64,000 nt of DNA from Halorubrum sp. Atlit-26R. GTDB taxonomy: Archaea; Halobacteriota; Halobacteria; Halobacteriales; Haloferacaceae. A model generated the notes under the pieces. The model searched no databases. It worked only from the letters and a program-made list of their open reading frames with translations, and was not told where the DNA came from. Below, piece after piece: positions 25,466 to 34,912 of the stretch (the first letter of the stretch is position 1; the number at the start of each line of letters is the position of its first letter). Made by a program: the position numbers and the translations under genes. The stretch spans positions 1-64,000 of the forward strand of contig NZ_QPLT01000009.1 in assembly GCF_003666015.1 (NCBI RefSeq), read 5' to 3'.

Positions 25466-27840
25466 GCGGCGACGAGGAGCTCGCGAAGGACCTGGGGCCG
25501 CTCGCGGCGCTCACCATCGGGATCGGGACGATGATCGGCGCCGGGATCTTCGTGCTGCCCGGCACCGCGGTCGCCCGCGCCGGGCCGCTCGCGGCGTTCA
25601 CGTTCGTCCTCGGCGGCGTGATCGCCCTGTTCACCGCGCTGTCCGCCTCCGAGCTGGGCACCGCGATGCCGAAGTCGGGCGGGGCGTACTTCTACGTCAA
25701 CCGCGCGCTCGGGCCCATGTTCGGCTCCGTGGCGGGCTGGGCGAACTGGCTCGGGCTCGCCTTCGCCTCCGCGTTCTACATGTACGGCTTCGGCGAGTAC
25801 GTCAACGCCCTCGTCGGCCTCGACCCGGTCGGGCTCGGTTTCGTGACGCTGGAGGCCGCGCAGGTGATCGGTCTCGCGGGCGCGCTGCTCTTCATCGCGG
25901 TCAACTACTTCGGCGCGAAGGAGACGGGGGGGCTCCAGATCGTCATCGTGATGTCGCTTTTGGGTATCCTCGCCGTCTTCACCGTCGTCGGGCTGCTGAA
26001 CGCCGAGATGTCGTCGCTGCGCCCCCTCGCGCCGCCGGGCACGACGAGCCAGGTGCTCCCGGTGACGGGGATCATCTTCGTCTCGTACCTCGGCTTCGTC
26101 CAGATCACCTCGGTCGCCGAGGAGATCAAAAACCCCGGGCGGAACCTCCCGCTCGCGGTGCTGGGGTCGGTTATCATCGTCACGGTCGTGTACGCGCTGT
26201 TCCTCCTCGTGCTGCTCGCGGCGGTCCCGAACGAGCTCGTCGCGAACAACGAGACGGCTGTCGTCGACGCCGCCAGGTTGCTGTTCGGGCAGTACGAGGT
26301 GTTCGGCTACTCGCTGGGCGCCGTCGGCGCCGGCATGCTCCTGATCGGCGGGCTGCTCGCGACCGCCTCCTCCGCGAACGCCTCGATCCTCTCGTCGTCG
26401 CGGATCAACTTCGCGATGGGCCGCGAGAAGATCGTCACGCCGTCGCTCAACGAGATCCACGAGCGGTTCGGCACTCCTTATAAATCGATCGCGCTCACCG
26501 GCGCGCTCATCCTCGTGTTCCTCGTCGCCGGGAGCGTCGAGTCGCTGTCGACGATGGGGTCGGTGTTACACCTCGTGGTGTACGGCCTGCTCAACCTCGC
26601 GCTCATCGTGATGCGCGAGTCCGAGGTCGAGGGGTACGACCCCGACTTCGAGGTCCCGTTCTACCCGGCCGTCCCGATAATCGGGACGGTGTCGTCGTTC
26701 GCGCTGATTTACTACATCGAGCCGCGGATCATCGCGCTGTCGGGCGGACTCGTCGCTTTCGCCGTCCTCTGGTACCTGCTGTACGCCCGCGGGAAGGTGG
26801 AGTCGCGCGGCGTCCTCGGGACGTGGATCCTCGACCGCTCCGAGGACCTGCCCGAGCAGGCCGTCTCGGCGGCGACCGCCGTCCAGCCGAGCGGCGGCGA
26901 CTACCGGGTGATGGTGCCGCTCGCGAACCCCAAGACCGAGGAGCACCTGATCACGCTCGCGTCCGCCATCGCCAAGCAGCGCGACGGGACGGTCGTCGCG
27001 GTCAACATCGCGAACGTCCCCGACCAGACCTCGCTGGAGGCGGCCCGCGACCGCGGCGCCCACGAGGCGGCGCACGGCCTGCTGGATCAGGCCCGCGAGG
27101 ACGCCGAGACGTTCGGCGTCGACGTGGAGACGCACGTCGTGCTCTCGCACCGCGTGTTCGAGGAGGTGTTCGACGCCGCGCGCACCTACGGCGCCGACAT
27201 GACCGTGATGGGCTGGGGCGAGGACTCCCACGGCGCGCCCGGGCGCGCCGAGTCCGCGATCGACGAGTTGGCGTACTCGCTCCCCTCCGATTTCCTCGTG
27301 TTCCGCGACCGCGGCTTCGACGCCTCGCGCATCCTCGTGCCGACCGCGGGCGGCCCGGCCTCGGACCTCTCCGGCGCCGTCGCGAAGATGCTCCAGGCCG
27401 AGTTCGACGGCGAGGTGACGCTGCTCCACGTCGCCGAGCCGGGCGAGGAGGAGGAGGGCCGCGCCTTCCTCGCCGACTGGGCCGACGCGCACGACCTCTC
27501 GGACGCGACGCTCCGGATCGAGACCGGCGACGTCGAGGCCAGCATCGAGCGCGCCGCCCGCGACGCGACGATGCTCATCATCGGCGCGACGCAGAAGGGG
27601 CTGCTCTCGCGGCTGGTCCGCGGATCGCTCGTCTTAGACGTGCTGGGCGAGGTGGAGTGCTCCGTGCTGCTCGCGGAGAAGCGCAGCGACCGCGGCCTCC
27701 TCGACCGGCTGTTCGGGAGCGGCGCGCGGTCGAACGACGTCACCGACGGGGCGGAGACGCCCGCCGACACCGGCGTCGAGCCGGCGCCGTCCACGCCCGA
27801 GATTGAAGAGGGCGCGGACGAGGAGTCGAAGGCGGACTGA
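25462..27840 (+). CDS. APC-family amino acid permease fused to two UspA domains
   Basis: 792 residues from GTG 25462; the frame is open far upstream but without conserved protein features. Residues about 5-430 are a 12-helix APC permease with the substrate loop [15 protein letters not shown] and [20 protein letters not shown]. Two cytoplasmic universal-stress modules follow: one from [10 protein letters not shown], the second from [10 protein letters not shown] with the ATP-type [17 protein letters not shown] motif. The C-terminal 50 residues are acidic. Likely an amino acid or amine transporter gated by nucleotide; substrate unknown. Confidence 0.9.
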   Translation: MSGDEELAKDLGPLAALTIGIGTMIGAGIFVLPGTAVARAGPLAAFTFVLGGVIALFTALSASELGTAMPKSGGAYFYVNRALGPMFGSVAGWANWLGLAFASAFYMYGFGEYVNALVGLDPVGLGFVTLEAAQVIGLAGALLFIAVNYFGAKETGGLQIVIVMSLLGILAVFTVVGLLNAEMSSLRPLAPPGTTSQVLPVTGIIFVSYLGFVQITSVAEEIKNPGRNLPLAVLGSVIIVTVVYALFLLVLLAAVPNELVANNETAVVDAARLLFGQYEVFGYSLGAVGAGMLLIGGLLATASSANASILSSSRINFAMGREKIVTPSLNEIHERFGTPYKSIALTGALILVFLVAGSVESLSTMGSVLHLVVYGLLNLALIVMRESEVEGYDPDFEVPFYPAVPIIGTVSSFALIYYIEPRIIALSGGLVAFAVLWYLLYARGKVESRGVLGTWILDRSEDLPEQAVSAATAVQPSGGDYRVMVPLANPKTEEHLITLASAIAKQRDGTVVAVNIANVPDQTSLEAARDRGAHEAAHGLLDQAREDAETFGVDVETHVVLSHRVFEEVFDAARTYGADMTVMGWGEDSHGAPGRAESAIDELAYSLPSDFLVFRDRGFDASRILVPTAGGPASDLSGAVAKMLQAEFDGEVTLLHVAEPGEEEEGRAFLADWADAHDLSDATLRIETGDVEASIERAARDATMLIIGATQKGLLSRLVRGSLVLDVLGEVECSVLLAEKRSDRGLLDRLFGSGARSNDVTDGAETPADTGVEPAPSTPEIEEGADEESKAD

Positions 27841-27886
27841 CGCGGCGGCGCTTTTTAAATAACAGGTAGTGTCCGGACTGTTCCGC

Positions 27887-28144
27887 TCAGCCCCAGTGCC
27901 AGAAGTGGTTGCCGTCGTCCTCGACCGGGTCGGTGCGCTCCCGGAGGGCTGCGACGTCCTCGGCGGTCGGCTCGTGGTCGTCGGGCAGTTTCTCCATGCA
28001 GTCGAAACAGAGGAAGAACTCCGAGCCGTCGGTGAGTTCGAGCGTCAGCCCCTGCGTCGACTCGAACGCGAAGTTCCACAGGTCGCCGATCCCGCCGGCG
28101 ATCCGCACGGACCGCTCGCAGACGTCGCACGCCTCGGAGGCCAT
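27887..28144 (-). CDS. Small zinc-finger haloarchaeal protein
   Basis: 85 residues. Two Cys pairs, C-D-V-C (residues 6-9) and C-F-D-C near residue 46, form a probable zinc site. Between them lie G-G-I-G-D-L-W-N-F-A-F and an amphipathic strand pair. The C terminus contains H-F-W-H-W-G. The conserved haloarchaeal family has no known function. Strongly acidic. The promoter side faces the 28.3-kb MITE. Confidence 0.7.
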   Translation of the reverse strand: MASEACDVCERSVRIAGGIGDLWNFAFESTQGLTLELTDGSEFFLCFDCMEKLPDDHEPTAEDVAALRERTDPVEDDGNHFWHWG

Positions 28145-28304
28145 ATGTGTACCTTACTGGGCCCGCGGGGTAAGGCGTGTCGCCTCGATACGTTTACGAG
28201 GTGGACGGATTCGACGAGATGGTCCGATAGCTCGTCGTCGTGAACGGATCGGTGAACGGTTCTTAAACTCTAGTGGGCTGTTTATAAACCGCTGCTCCCA
28301 CGTC

Positions 28305-28526
28305 GGTCGCGTTAAGTTAAGCAGAAACGCAAGACGGCAAGAGTATCCCGCGAGTTTTGGAAAGCCGATTTATATACTCAAGATAGGTAGTAACTCCGGG
28401 AGAAACTGGATCTGCCTTCTCAGTTCTCCTTCTCGTTGATCCTCAGAACACGATCCGCTACAACATTCCAGAATACTACAAAAAATCGCATGACAGCAGC
28501 TAGGTGAGTACTAACTTAACGCGACC
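28305..28526 (+). mobile_element. 222-bp MITE, copy 1
   Basis: A non-autonomous element with perfect 15-bp terminal inverted repeats (GGTCGCGTTAAGTTA ... TAACTTAACGCGACC). It is distinctly AT-richer than its surroundings and holds no coding frame. It is identical in length to the inverted copy at 46100-46321 and I see one base difference (T versus C in CCAGAA-T/C-ACTAC). It contains a TTTATATA motif that could act as a promoter. The right flank is CTAAAGAT and the left flank is CCCACGTC, so no direct target duplication surrounds this copy. It ends 13 bp from the stop of the small membrane gene. Confidence 0.88.
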
Positions 28527-28539
28527 CTAAAGATGTGGG

Positions 28540-28788
28540 TCACCCCGCAGTCGGGCGACGACCGGACGATCCGATGACTCTCGCAACGACGAGGAGCGCG
28601 ACCAGATCGACGGCGACCGTCGCGATGACGCCGAAACGGAGCAGGACCAACAGTCCGAGCACCGCCACGGCGAGCCCGACCGCGGCGCGACGAGCGCGGT
28701 CGGTGGTCGAAAGCGAGCGGGACACCTGAGCGCCGACGCCGACCTGCGCCGCGAAGAGGAGGACGCCGAACGGGGACACAGCTGGCAT
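28540..28788 (-). CDS. Small membrane protein
   Basis: 82 residues from ATG 28786-28788 (M-P-A-V-S-P-F-G-V). Two or three hydrophobic segments: V-L-L-F-A-A-Q-V-G-V-G-A, then R-R-A-A-V-G-L-A-V-A-V-L-G-L-L-V-L-L and V-A-V-D-L-V-A-L-L-V-V-A. No recognised family. Its 3' end lies 13 bp from MITE copy 1. Divergent from the RidA gene. Taken as real on start context, hydrophobicity and position. Confidence 0.55.
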   Translation of the reverse strand: MPAVSPFGVLLFAAQVGVGAQVSRSLSTTDRARRAAVGLAVAVLGLLVLLRFGVIATVAVDLVALLVVARVIGSSGRRPTAG

Positions 28789-28948
28789 GCCCCCCGATTC
28801 CGACCGAGTCTGTATGAATATGTCGGCGGGGCGAAGAGCACCCGGACCGGGCCGTCGGCCGGGGCGACCGCCTCGGGGCGGTGTCGGAGCGACCGAGGCG
28901 ACCCCCGCGACCCGCATCTTGATACCGCGGCGCGTCGTCCTCCAAGCA

Positions 28949-29329
28949 ATGCGAGAGATCACGACGGACGACGTGCCGGAGGCCCTCGGCCCGTACTCAC
29001 AGGGGATCGTCTCCGGCGACACGGTCCACGTCTCCGGGAAGACGGGCGTGGACCCCGACACCGGCGAGGCCCCCGAGTCGGTGGCCGAGCAGACGACGCA
29101 GACGCTCGAGAACGTCGCCGCGATCTTAGAGGCGGCCGGGACGACCCCGGACGCGATCGTGTCGGCGACCGTGTACCTCACCGACATGGACGACTACGAC
29201 GCGGTGAACGAGGCGTACCGGTCGTTCCTCTCGGAGCCGTACCCGGCGCGGACCTGCGTCGAGGTGTCTCGGCTCCCCGCGCCGCTCGACGTGGAAATCA
29301 CGGTCACGGCGGAGCTCGACGGCGACTGA
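28949..29329 (+). CDS. ridA: RidA-family enamine/imine deaminase
   Basis: 126 residues from ATG 28949 (M-R-E-I-T-T-D-D-V-P-E-A-L-G-P-Y-S-Q). RidA hydrolyses reactive 2-aminoacrylate and other imines released by PLP enzymes. Family features seen: A-L-G-P-Y-S-Q-G-I, F/V-S-G-K-T-G-V-D-P-T/D-T-G, and the C-terminal P-A-R-T-C-V-E-V-S-R-L-P with the substrate Arg in the usual place. Length is typical. Monocistronic. Confidence 0.93.
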   Translation: MREITTDDVPEALGPYSQGIVSGDTVHVSGKTGVDPDTGEAPESVAEQTTQTLENVAAILEAAGTTPDAIVSATVYLTDMDDYDAVNEAYRSFLSEPYPARTCVEVSRLPAPLDVEITVTAELDGD

Positions 29330-29409
29330 GACCGACCGATCCGAGGGCGACCGAGTCGACCGACCCGGCGACGACGCGGCGAGTAGAGTCGGCGCCGACG
29401 AACCGCCGC

Positions 29410-31467
29410 TCAGAACTTCTCCAACAGGTCGCCGTAGAACTCGCCGCCGCGGTCGTCCGCGAGCTTCTCGACGATGAGCTCCGGCGTCGAGCGCGCGAGG
29501 TGGCCCTTCTTCGGCGAGCGGTTCACCCGGAGCTCGCCGTCGACGAGCCCCGCAGCCTCGATGCCGTCGACCGCGACCGCGAAGTCCGCGGCGTCGCGGA
29601 TCTCGCGGGCCAAGTGGGAGACGAAGACCGCGGTCGCGTCCTGGTCGTCGAGCGCCTCGAGGATACCCGCGATGATCTTCGCGGAGGCGCCCGGCTCCGT
29701 GATCGACTCCAACTCGTCGACGAGGACGAGCCGGCCGTCCGCACCGTCGACGAGGTCGCCGAAGTCCCGCAGCGTCGCCTCGAACGCGCCGGCGTCGAGG
29801 GTGCCCTGCGATTTGGCGTAGTAGTGGATCTCCTCGAACCGCTCGACCGTGGCCGACTCGGCGGGGACGGGCATACCCATCTGCGCGAGGACGACGACGA
29901 GGGCGACCAGATCGAGCGTGGAGGTCTTCCCGCCGGAGTTGACTCCGGACAGGAGCGTCGCGCCCGAGACGGCGTAGTCGACGGGCTCGACCTCGTCGAA
30001 GTCGACGTCGAGCAGCGGGGAGCGGCCGCCCTCGATGCGGAAGCCCGGATCGGATGATTCGGGATCAACCACCTCGGGCATCGCACAGTCGAAGTCGCGC
30101 GCGAACCGCGAAATTGCCAGCTCCACGTCGAGTTCGAGGGCGTCGCGCACGAGGTCCTCGACCGGCTCGCGCAGGTCGCCGAGATCGCTCGCGAGGTCGG
30201 CCTTCAGCTTCGCCGCGCGGCGGTCGCGGGCCGCGGAGAGCTCGGTGCGGAGCCGGGAGACGGCGCTCTCGTCGTGGTCGACCGGAAAGGAGGGGTCGCC
30301 GCCGAAGACGCGCTCCGCTAGCTCCGCCTCCTCGGGCTCCAGGCGGAGCGCGTCCGCGAGGTGCTCGCGGGCGGCGTCGACCGCCTCGTCGTACTCGTCG
30401 GCGAGCTCGCGGTCGAGCAGCGAGTCGACGCGGGCGCCCTGCTCGACGAGGGAGAGGAAGTCGGTGCCCTCGATGGTGACGTCGCGCTCGCGGATCGCCT
30501 CGCGCAGGCGGTCGTCGGCGACGGACGCCGCCGTCGACACCGCGGCGTCGAGGTCGTCGACGGCCGCCGTCAGCCGGTCCAGCTCCGCGTCGCCCGCGAT
30601 GGTCCCGTCGTCGTCGAGCCGCGAGAGCGCGTCGCGCAGTCGGTCGATGTCGACCGGGGGCTCGGCGCCGGCGTCGCTCCCGCCGTCCGGTTCGCCGCCG
30701 GAGACGGGGTCGCCGCCGGAGACGGGGTCGCCGGCCGCCGCGGCCGCCTCGTGGACCGCCGCGGCCGCCTCCAACCGCTCGCGGTTCTCGGCGAAGAAGG
30801 CGAGCAGGCGCTCGGGGACCGTCTCCGCCGGCGTTTCGAGGGCGTCCGGGCGCACGCTCACGTCGCCCTCCACGTCGAGGCCGGCGAACGACTCGTCGAG
30901 TACGATCACGGAGGCGTACGACCGGCCGAGCTCGGAGACGTCGCGCGCGTCCTCGACGGTCTCGACGGAGAGCTCCGGCACCTCCGCCTCGGCGCGCGCG
31001 AGCGTCTCGGCGTCGGCGGTCGCGAGACAGCGGTCGCGGACGCGGACGGTCGGGGGGTCCGAGAGGGGCGCGCAGTCCGCGAGCGCCTCGCGGACCTCGG
31101 GGTCGGGGTCGCGCTCGGTCGCGGCGGCGGCGAACGCCTGCGCCTCCTCGATCCGCGAGGCGGACGCGCTCGGGTAGAACGTCTCTAAGCGCTTCGCGGC
31201 GTAGTCGGTGACGGTGCGCTCGCGCAGCAGGTCGATCGCCTCCCGGTACAGCTCGCGGGCGCGGTCGGTGGCCAGCACGCGGCCGTCGTCATCGTGGCGG
31301 CGGCGGATCGCCCCGCGGGCGATGCGGGCCGCGCGGGCCTCGTTGACGCCCGGCGCGCGGGCGATGGCGGCCACGTCGCCGGACTCGACGGTCGCGGCCG
31401 GGTCGTCGAGCTCGCGCAGGGCCGCGGCCGTCTTGGCGCCGACGCCGGGGATCGCCTCCAGCTCCAT
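29410..31467 (-). CDS. MutS-family ATPase with N-terminal HhH (MutS5/MutS2-like)
   Basis: 685 residues. N-terminal helix-hairpin-helix: L-E-A-I-P-G-V-G-A-K-T-A-A-A-L and A-R-A-P-G-V-N-E-A-R. The middle is helical and very acidic (core and lever), with a low-complexity G-D-P-V-S-G-G repeat. The C-terminal MutS ATPase has Walker A G-V-N-S-G-G-K-T, the motif Y-Y-A-K-S-Q-G-T-L, Walker B V-L-V-D-E-L-E-S-I-T-E-P-G-A and V-S-H-L. No MutS1 mismatch-binding domain (no F-x-E) and no C-terminal Smr nuclease, so it is neither classic MutS nor complete MutS2. Probably binds branched DNA in recombination; role unproven. Confidence 0.85.
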   Translation of the reverse strand: MELEAIPGVGAKTAAALRELDDPAATVESGDVAAIARAPGVNEARAARIARGAIRRRHDDDGRVLATDRARELYREAIDLLRERTVTDYAAKRLETFYPSASASRIEEAQAFAAAATERDPDPEVREALADCAPLSDPPTVRVRDRCLATADAETLARAEAEVPELSVETVEDARDVSELGRSYASVIVLDESFAGLDVEGDVSVRPDALETPAETVPERLLAFFAENRERLEAAAAVHEAAAAAGDPVSGGDPVSGGEPDGGSDAGAEPPVDIDRLRDALSRLDDDGTIAGDAELDRLTAAVDDLDAAVSTAASVADDRLREAIRERDVTIEGTDFLSLVEQGARVDSLLDRELADEYDEAVDAAREHLADALRLEPEEAELAERVFGGDPSFPVDHDESAVSRLRTELSAARDRRAAKLKADLASDLGDLREPVEDLVRDALELDVELAISRFARDFDCAMPEVVDPESSDPGFRIEGGRSPLLDVDFDEVEPVDYAVSGATLLSGVNSGGKTSTLDLVALVVVLAQMGMPVPAESATVERFEEIHYYAKSQGTLDAGAFEATLRDFGDLVDGADGRLVLVDELESITEPGASAKIIAGILEALDDQDATAVFVSHLAREIRDAADFAVAVDGIEAAGLVDGELRVNRSPKKGHLARSTPELIVEKLADDRGGEFYGDLLEKF

Positions 31468-31629
31468 CTACCCGCGGGTATCGCGGCAACGATGTAAAGC
31501 GTGCGGGTCGATGGCGCGGTCCGGCGGTGCGTGAGCGCGAGGCGGCGCCGGTTCCCGGGGTCCGGCGAACCGCCGCGGCCTCCGTTCCGCGTGCGACGGG
31601 CTTTTTCGCGCCCGCCGCGAACGCCGGCC

Positions 31630-32676
31630 ATGAGCCGGAACGCGCGAGCGACCGACGACGGGTCGCTCGCACCCGAGACGGCGGCGAAGGCGGCGAGCGC
31701 CCGCGACGCGCTCGGCGAGCGCGACGGGGTCCTCGTCGCGTTCTCGGGCGGGGTCGACTCCGCGGTCGTCGCGGCGCTGGCGCGGGACGCGCTCGGCGAC
31801 GACGCCGTGGCGTGCACCGCCCGCAGCGAGACGCTCCCCGCGGCGGAGCTCGACGACGCGAAGCGAGTCGCCGAGGAGATCGGAATCGACCACGAGACGG
31901 TCACCTTCTCCGAGCTGGACGACCCGAACTTCGTCGCCAACGACGGCGACCGCTGCTACCACTGCCGGACGATGCGGCTCGGGAAGATGTACGAGACGGC
32001 CCGGGATCTCGGGATCGGCACGGTCTGCGACGGGACGAACGCGGACGACCCCGGCGAGGGGCACCGGCCCGGGCTCCGCGCGGTCGAGGAGCTCGACGTG
32101 TTCTCGCCGCTGCTCGACGCCGGGATCGCGAAGGCGGAGGTCCGCGCGATCGCCGACGCGTACGGCCTCTCCGTGGCCGACAAGCCCTCGATGGCGTGCC
32201 TCTCCTCGCGTATCCCGACCGGGCTGGAAGTGACCGAGGAGCGGCTGACCCGCGTGGAGAAGGCCGAGCGGGTGCTCCGCGAGTGGGGGTTCGAGGGGTT
32301 CCGCGTCCGCGACCACGACGGCCTCGCCCGCGTCGAGATCGCGCCGGACGAGTTAGAGCGCGCGCTCGACCCCGCCTTCGCCGACGCGGTCCACGAACAC
32401 CTCACCGACCTCGGCTTCGAGTACGTCACCCTCGACATGGCGGGCTACCGAACCGGGAGCGTGAGTCCGGGCGGCGAGGAGGAAAGCGGTTCCGACGAGG
32501 CGGACGAGGCCGACGAACGCCCCGACGGTTCCGGCGACGCCGCCGGCGCGGACGACGACGACGACGGCACCGGCGACGCCGACGGCGCGAACGACGACGG
32601 CACCGGCGACGACGACGGCGCGGACGACGACGACGGTTCCGGCGGCGTCGACCTCGGCCGCAGCTACCCGCGTTGA
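31630..32676 (+). CDS. larE: LarE-like ATP-dependent sulfur transferase
   Basis: 348 residues from ATG 31630. The PP-loop S-G-G-V-D-S (residues 39-44) activates a carboxylate by adenylation. C-Y-H-C (109-112) and the sacrificial-type Cys190 in P-S-M-A-C-L-S-S-R-I-P fit LarE, which sulfurates the pyridinium-dithio precursor of the nickel-pincer cofactor of lactate racemase. No larA, larB or larC gene is in this window, although the LUD protein at 17.3 kb hints at lactate metabolism. The last 75 residues are a disordered D/G tail built from repeated D-D-G-T-G-D-A/D-D-G-A units. Alternative: a related tRNA-modifying PP-loop enzyme. Confidence 0.88.
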   Translation: MSRNARATDDGSLAPETAAKAASARDALGERDGVLVAFSGGVDSAVVAALARDALGDDAVACTARSETLPAAELDDAKRVAEEIGIDHETVTFSELDDPNFVANDGDRCYHCRTMRLGKMYETARDLGIGTVCDGTNADDPGEGHRPGLRAVEELDVFSPLLDAGIAKAEVRAIADAYGLSVADKPSMACLSSRIPTGLEVTEERLTRVEKAERVLREWGFEGFRVRDHDGLARVEIAPDELERALDPAFADAVHEHLTDLGFEYVTLDMAGYRTGSVSPGGEEESGSDEADEADERPDGSGDAAGADDDDDGTGDADGANDDGTGDDDGADDDDGSGGVDLGRSYPR

Positions 32677-32769
32677 AGCCGGATCGACGGGGGTCGAACC
32701 GCGGCCCGCGTTATCACCCGAGAGAACCCGGCGCGAAGGCTTATAAACCGTGTTGCTGAATCGACATCT

Positions 32770-32973
32770 ATGCGCGAAGCGCAGACGCTGGCGGTGATCG
32801 CCGGCGGCGTCGGCGGTGCCGTCGGGGCGTTCGTCGGCGTCGCGGTCGGCGGGTCCGCGGTCTCGGTGACGCTGACGACCCTCGGGGTCGCGCTCCTCGT
32901 CGGCGTCGGGGTCATCGCGAGCGCCGTGATCGCCGGCGACGTGGAGTTCCTCGCCGACGCGGACGGCGAGTGA
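32770..32973 (+). CDS. Small two-helix membrane protein
   Basis: 67 residues with two glycine-rich hydrophobic helices (about 5-28 and 30-55) and an acidic C terminus (A-D-A-D-G-E). Preceded by CTTATAAAC at about 32739-32747, a good TATA position for a leaderless transcript starting near ATG 32770. No family recognised and no motif beyond the G-G-V-G-G-A-V-G helix-packing pattern. Confidence 0.6.
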   Translation: MREAQTLAVIAGGVGGAVGAFVGVAVGGSAVSVTLTTLGVALLVGVGVIASAVIAGDVEFLADADGE

Positions 32974-33059
32974 CGGGAGCGGCGTGAGAAGGCGCCACAG
33001 CGGGGCTTAGCGGGCCGGTTTCGGGAAAAAGTTCAAATGCGAGTTTCTCGTAACCGTAC

Positions 33060-33251
33060 GTGATGGTCGCTGCGGCGTCGTTCTGGGAGGAGTGTGACCG
33101 CTACCACGAGCTCGCGGAGGGGTTCCAGCGCGGTATCGAGATCACCCACCCCGACCGGCTCACCGGGCGGAGCGGCTACTACAGCGAGTGCGGCTGTTCC
33201 TGGTGCGCCGAGGAGGTCACCTACTTCGAGTACCGCGGCGAGCGGCTGTGA
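33060..33251 (+). CDS. Small Cys-containing haloarchaeal protein
   Basis: 63 residues from GTG 33060 or 62 from ATG 33063 (M-V-A-A-A-S-F-W-E-E). Contains C-x-C-x2-C (C-G-C-S-W-C) near residue 46 plus Cys12, enough for one metal site. Aromatic-rich (F-W, Y-H, Y-Y, Y-F-E-Y). Resembles the many small zinc-finger proteins of haloarchaea; function unknown. The sequence C-R-Y-H-E-L-A-E-G-F-Q-R is not a motif I can place. Confidence 0.6.
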   Translation: MMVAAASFWEECDRYHELAEGFQRGIEITHPDRLTGRSGYYSECGCSWCAEEVTYFEYRGERL

Positions 33252-33325
33252 GCGGGCGGTCCGGTCGGCAGTAGCGCTCGTCGCCGACCGCGCGCTTCAA
33301 GGCCCCGCCGCGACGAACGGGGGCC

Positions 33326-33976
33326 ATGAGCCTCATCGCGTTCGACTTCGACGGGACGCTCTCCGACTCCGAGATGACGGTCTTACTCGCCGAGCGGGCC
33401 GGCGTCGCCGACGAGGTCGCCGAGATCACCGAGCGGGCGATGAACGACGAGCTCAGCTACGCCGAGAGCCTCTATCAGCGCGCGGCGCTTCTGGAGGGCC
33501 TCGGGGCGACAGAGGTCGAGGACGCGTTCGACGCGGTCCGGATCCGACCCGGCGCGGCGCGCCTCATCGAGCGCTTACGCGACGAGGGGCACCACGTCGC
33601 CGTGCTCACTGGCGGGTTCGAGCGCGGCGTCGAGGCGGCGCTCGCCCGCGAGGGCGTCTCGGTCGACACGATAGTCGCCAACCGGTTGCCGACCGACGCG
33701 GACGGCGCGCTCACCGGCGAGGCCGAGGGACCGCTCATCGAGGGGACGAAGGACGACGCGCTCGCCGACCTCGCGGCCGAGGCGGGCGTGCCGATGGCGG
33801 AGACGGTGGCGGTCGGCGACGGCGCGAACGACCTCCCGATGCTGGAGGTCGCGGGGCTCGCGGTTGGCTTCGTCCCCAAGTCCGCGGTGCGCCCCGTCTG
33901 CGACTCGGTCGTCGCCTCCATGTACCGGCTCGGAAAGGTGTTGGAGTCGCACGGCGTGCTCGCGGCGGACGAGTGA
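33326..33976 (+). CDS. serB: Phosphoserine phosphatase (HAD superfamily)
   Basis: 216 residues. HAD motif I is F-D-F-D-G-T-L-S-D-S-E-M (nucleophile Asp8, usual SerB S-T-x replaced by G-T-L), motif II is V-L-T-G-G-F, and motif III is G-T-K-D-D-A-L followed by V-G-D-G-A-N-D-L-P-M-L. The cap segment E-L-S-Y-A-E-S-L-Y-Q-R-A-A-L-L fits the SerB cap. It dephosphorylates phosphoserine in the last step of serine synthesis. Start is M-S-L-I-A-F-D-F-D-G-T with ATG 33326. Monocistronic. Confidence 0.9.
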   Translation: MSLIAFDFDGTLSDSEMTVLLAERAGVADEVAEITERAMNDELSYAESLYQRAALLEGLGATEVEDAFDAVRIRPGAARLIERLRDEGHHVAVLTGGFERGVEAALAREGVSVDTIVANRLPTDADGALTGEAEGPLIEGTKDDALADLAAEAGVPMAETVAVGDGANDLPMLEVAGLAVGFVPKSAVRPVCDSVVASMYRLGKVLESHGVLAADE

Positions 33977-34081
33977 CGCCCGAACGCGTTCGGTCCGGCG
34001 ATACCTGACGACGTTCGGCTGAAGGGTTAAAGAGAAACGGGAGGTAACGTGATACATGAGCGTCCTCGTTGGGGTGGTCCG

Positions 34082-34912
34082 ATGCTGCCGACGCTGACGT
34101 ATCTCCAGTTTCATCTCGTCTTCAGTCTCCCCGTTCTGGCGCTTCTGTGGTACGTCGCCCCGCGGTACGCGCCGACGCGCCAGCGGCGCGCGACCGTCGG
34201 CATCGCGATCCTCGTCGCGATCGCGTACCTCTACACCACGCCGTGGATCAGCTACATGATCCGCCGGGGCGCCTGGGGCTACGCCGACGGCGCGGTGCTC
34301 GTCCGGGCGCTGTCGATCCCGCTCGGCGAGTACCTCTTCTTCACCATCCAGACCGTCGTCACCGCGTTCGCGCTCCACCTGATCGGGTTCGACCCGACGT
34401 TCCGCGAGGGCGACTTCGACCGTGCGCCGCGGTTCGCGGGCGTCGCGGTCGGGCTCGCGATGGTGCCGATCGGGCTGGGCCTCGTCCTGCTCGACCCCTC
34501 GTTCCTGTACCTCGGCGGCCTGATCGCGTGGGTCGGCCCCGTCCTCGCTCTCCAGTGGGCGGTCGGCGGCGGCTACCTCGTCCGGACGCCGCGGACGTGG
34601 ATCGCCGCGACGCTCCTCCCGGCGGCGTACTTCTGGATCGCGGACCGGATCGCGATCGGAATGGGGACGTGGTACCTCTCGCCCGAGCTGACGACCGGGG
34701 TCGCGGTCCTCGGGCTTCCGGTCGAGGAGATGCTGTTCTTCGCCGCCGCGGGCGTGATGACGGTCAACGGCCTCGTCCTCTTCGAGTGGGTGCTCGACTG
34801 GAACGACCGTCGAGGCGCGCTCGCGGGGACGACCTCGGCGGGCGAGACCGAACGCGACGTGCCCGGCCCCGAGCCGCCGGCCGATCCCGACCCCGACGTG
34901 GTCGATGACTGA
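34082..34912 (+). CDS. crtY: Lycopene beta-cyclase (CrtYcd type)
   Basis: 276 residues from ATG 34082 (M-L-P-T-L-T-Y-L-Q-F-H-L-V-F); GTG 34049 would add 11 polar residues. Seven or more membrane helices in two similar halves. Each half has the heterodimeric-cyclase signature: P-L-G-E-Y-L-F-F-T-I-Q in the first, and L-P-V-E-E-M-L-F-F in the second, with acidic residues implicated in ring closure. It turns lycopene into beta-carotene. It overlaps the next gene by eight bases. Together they supply retinal for bacteriorhodopsin-type pumps, whose opsin genes are not in this window. Confidence 0.92.
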   Translation: MLPTLTYLQFHLVFSLPVLALLWYVAPRYAPTRQRRATVGIAILVAIAYLYTTPWISYMIRRGAWGYADGAVLVRALSIPLGEYLFFTIQTVVTAFALHLIGFDPTFREGDFDRAPRFAGVAVGLAMVPIGLGLVLLDPSFLYLGGLIAWVGPVLALQWAVGGGYLVRTPRTWIAATLLPAAYFWIADRIAIGMGTWYLSPELTTGVAVLGLPVEEMLFFAAAGVMTVNGLVLFEWVLDWNDRRGALAGTTSAGETERDVPGPEPPADPDPDVVDD

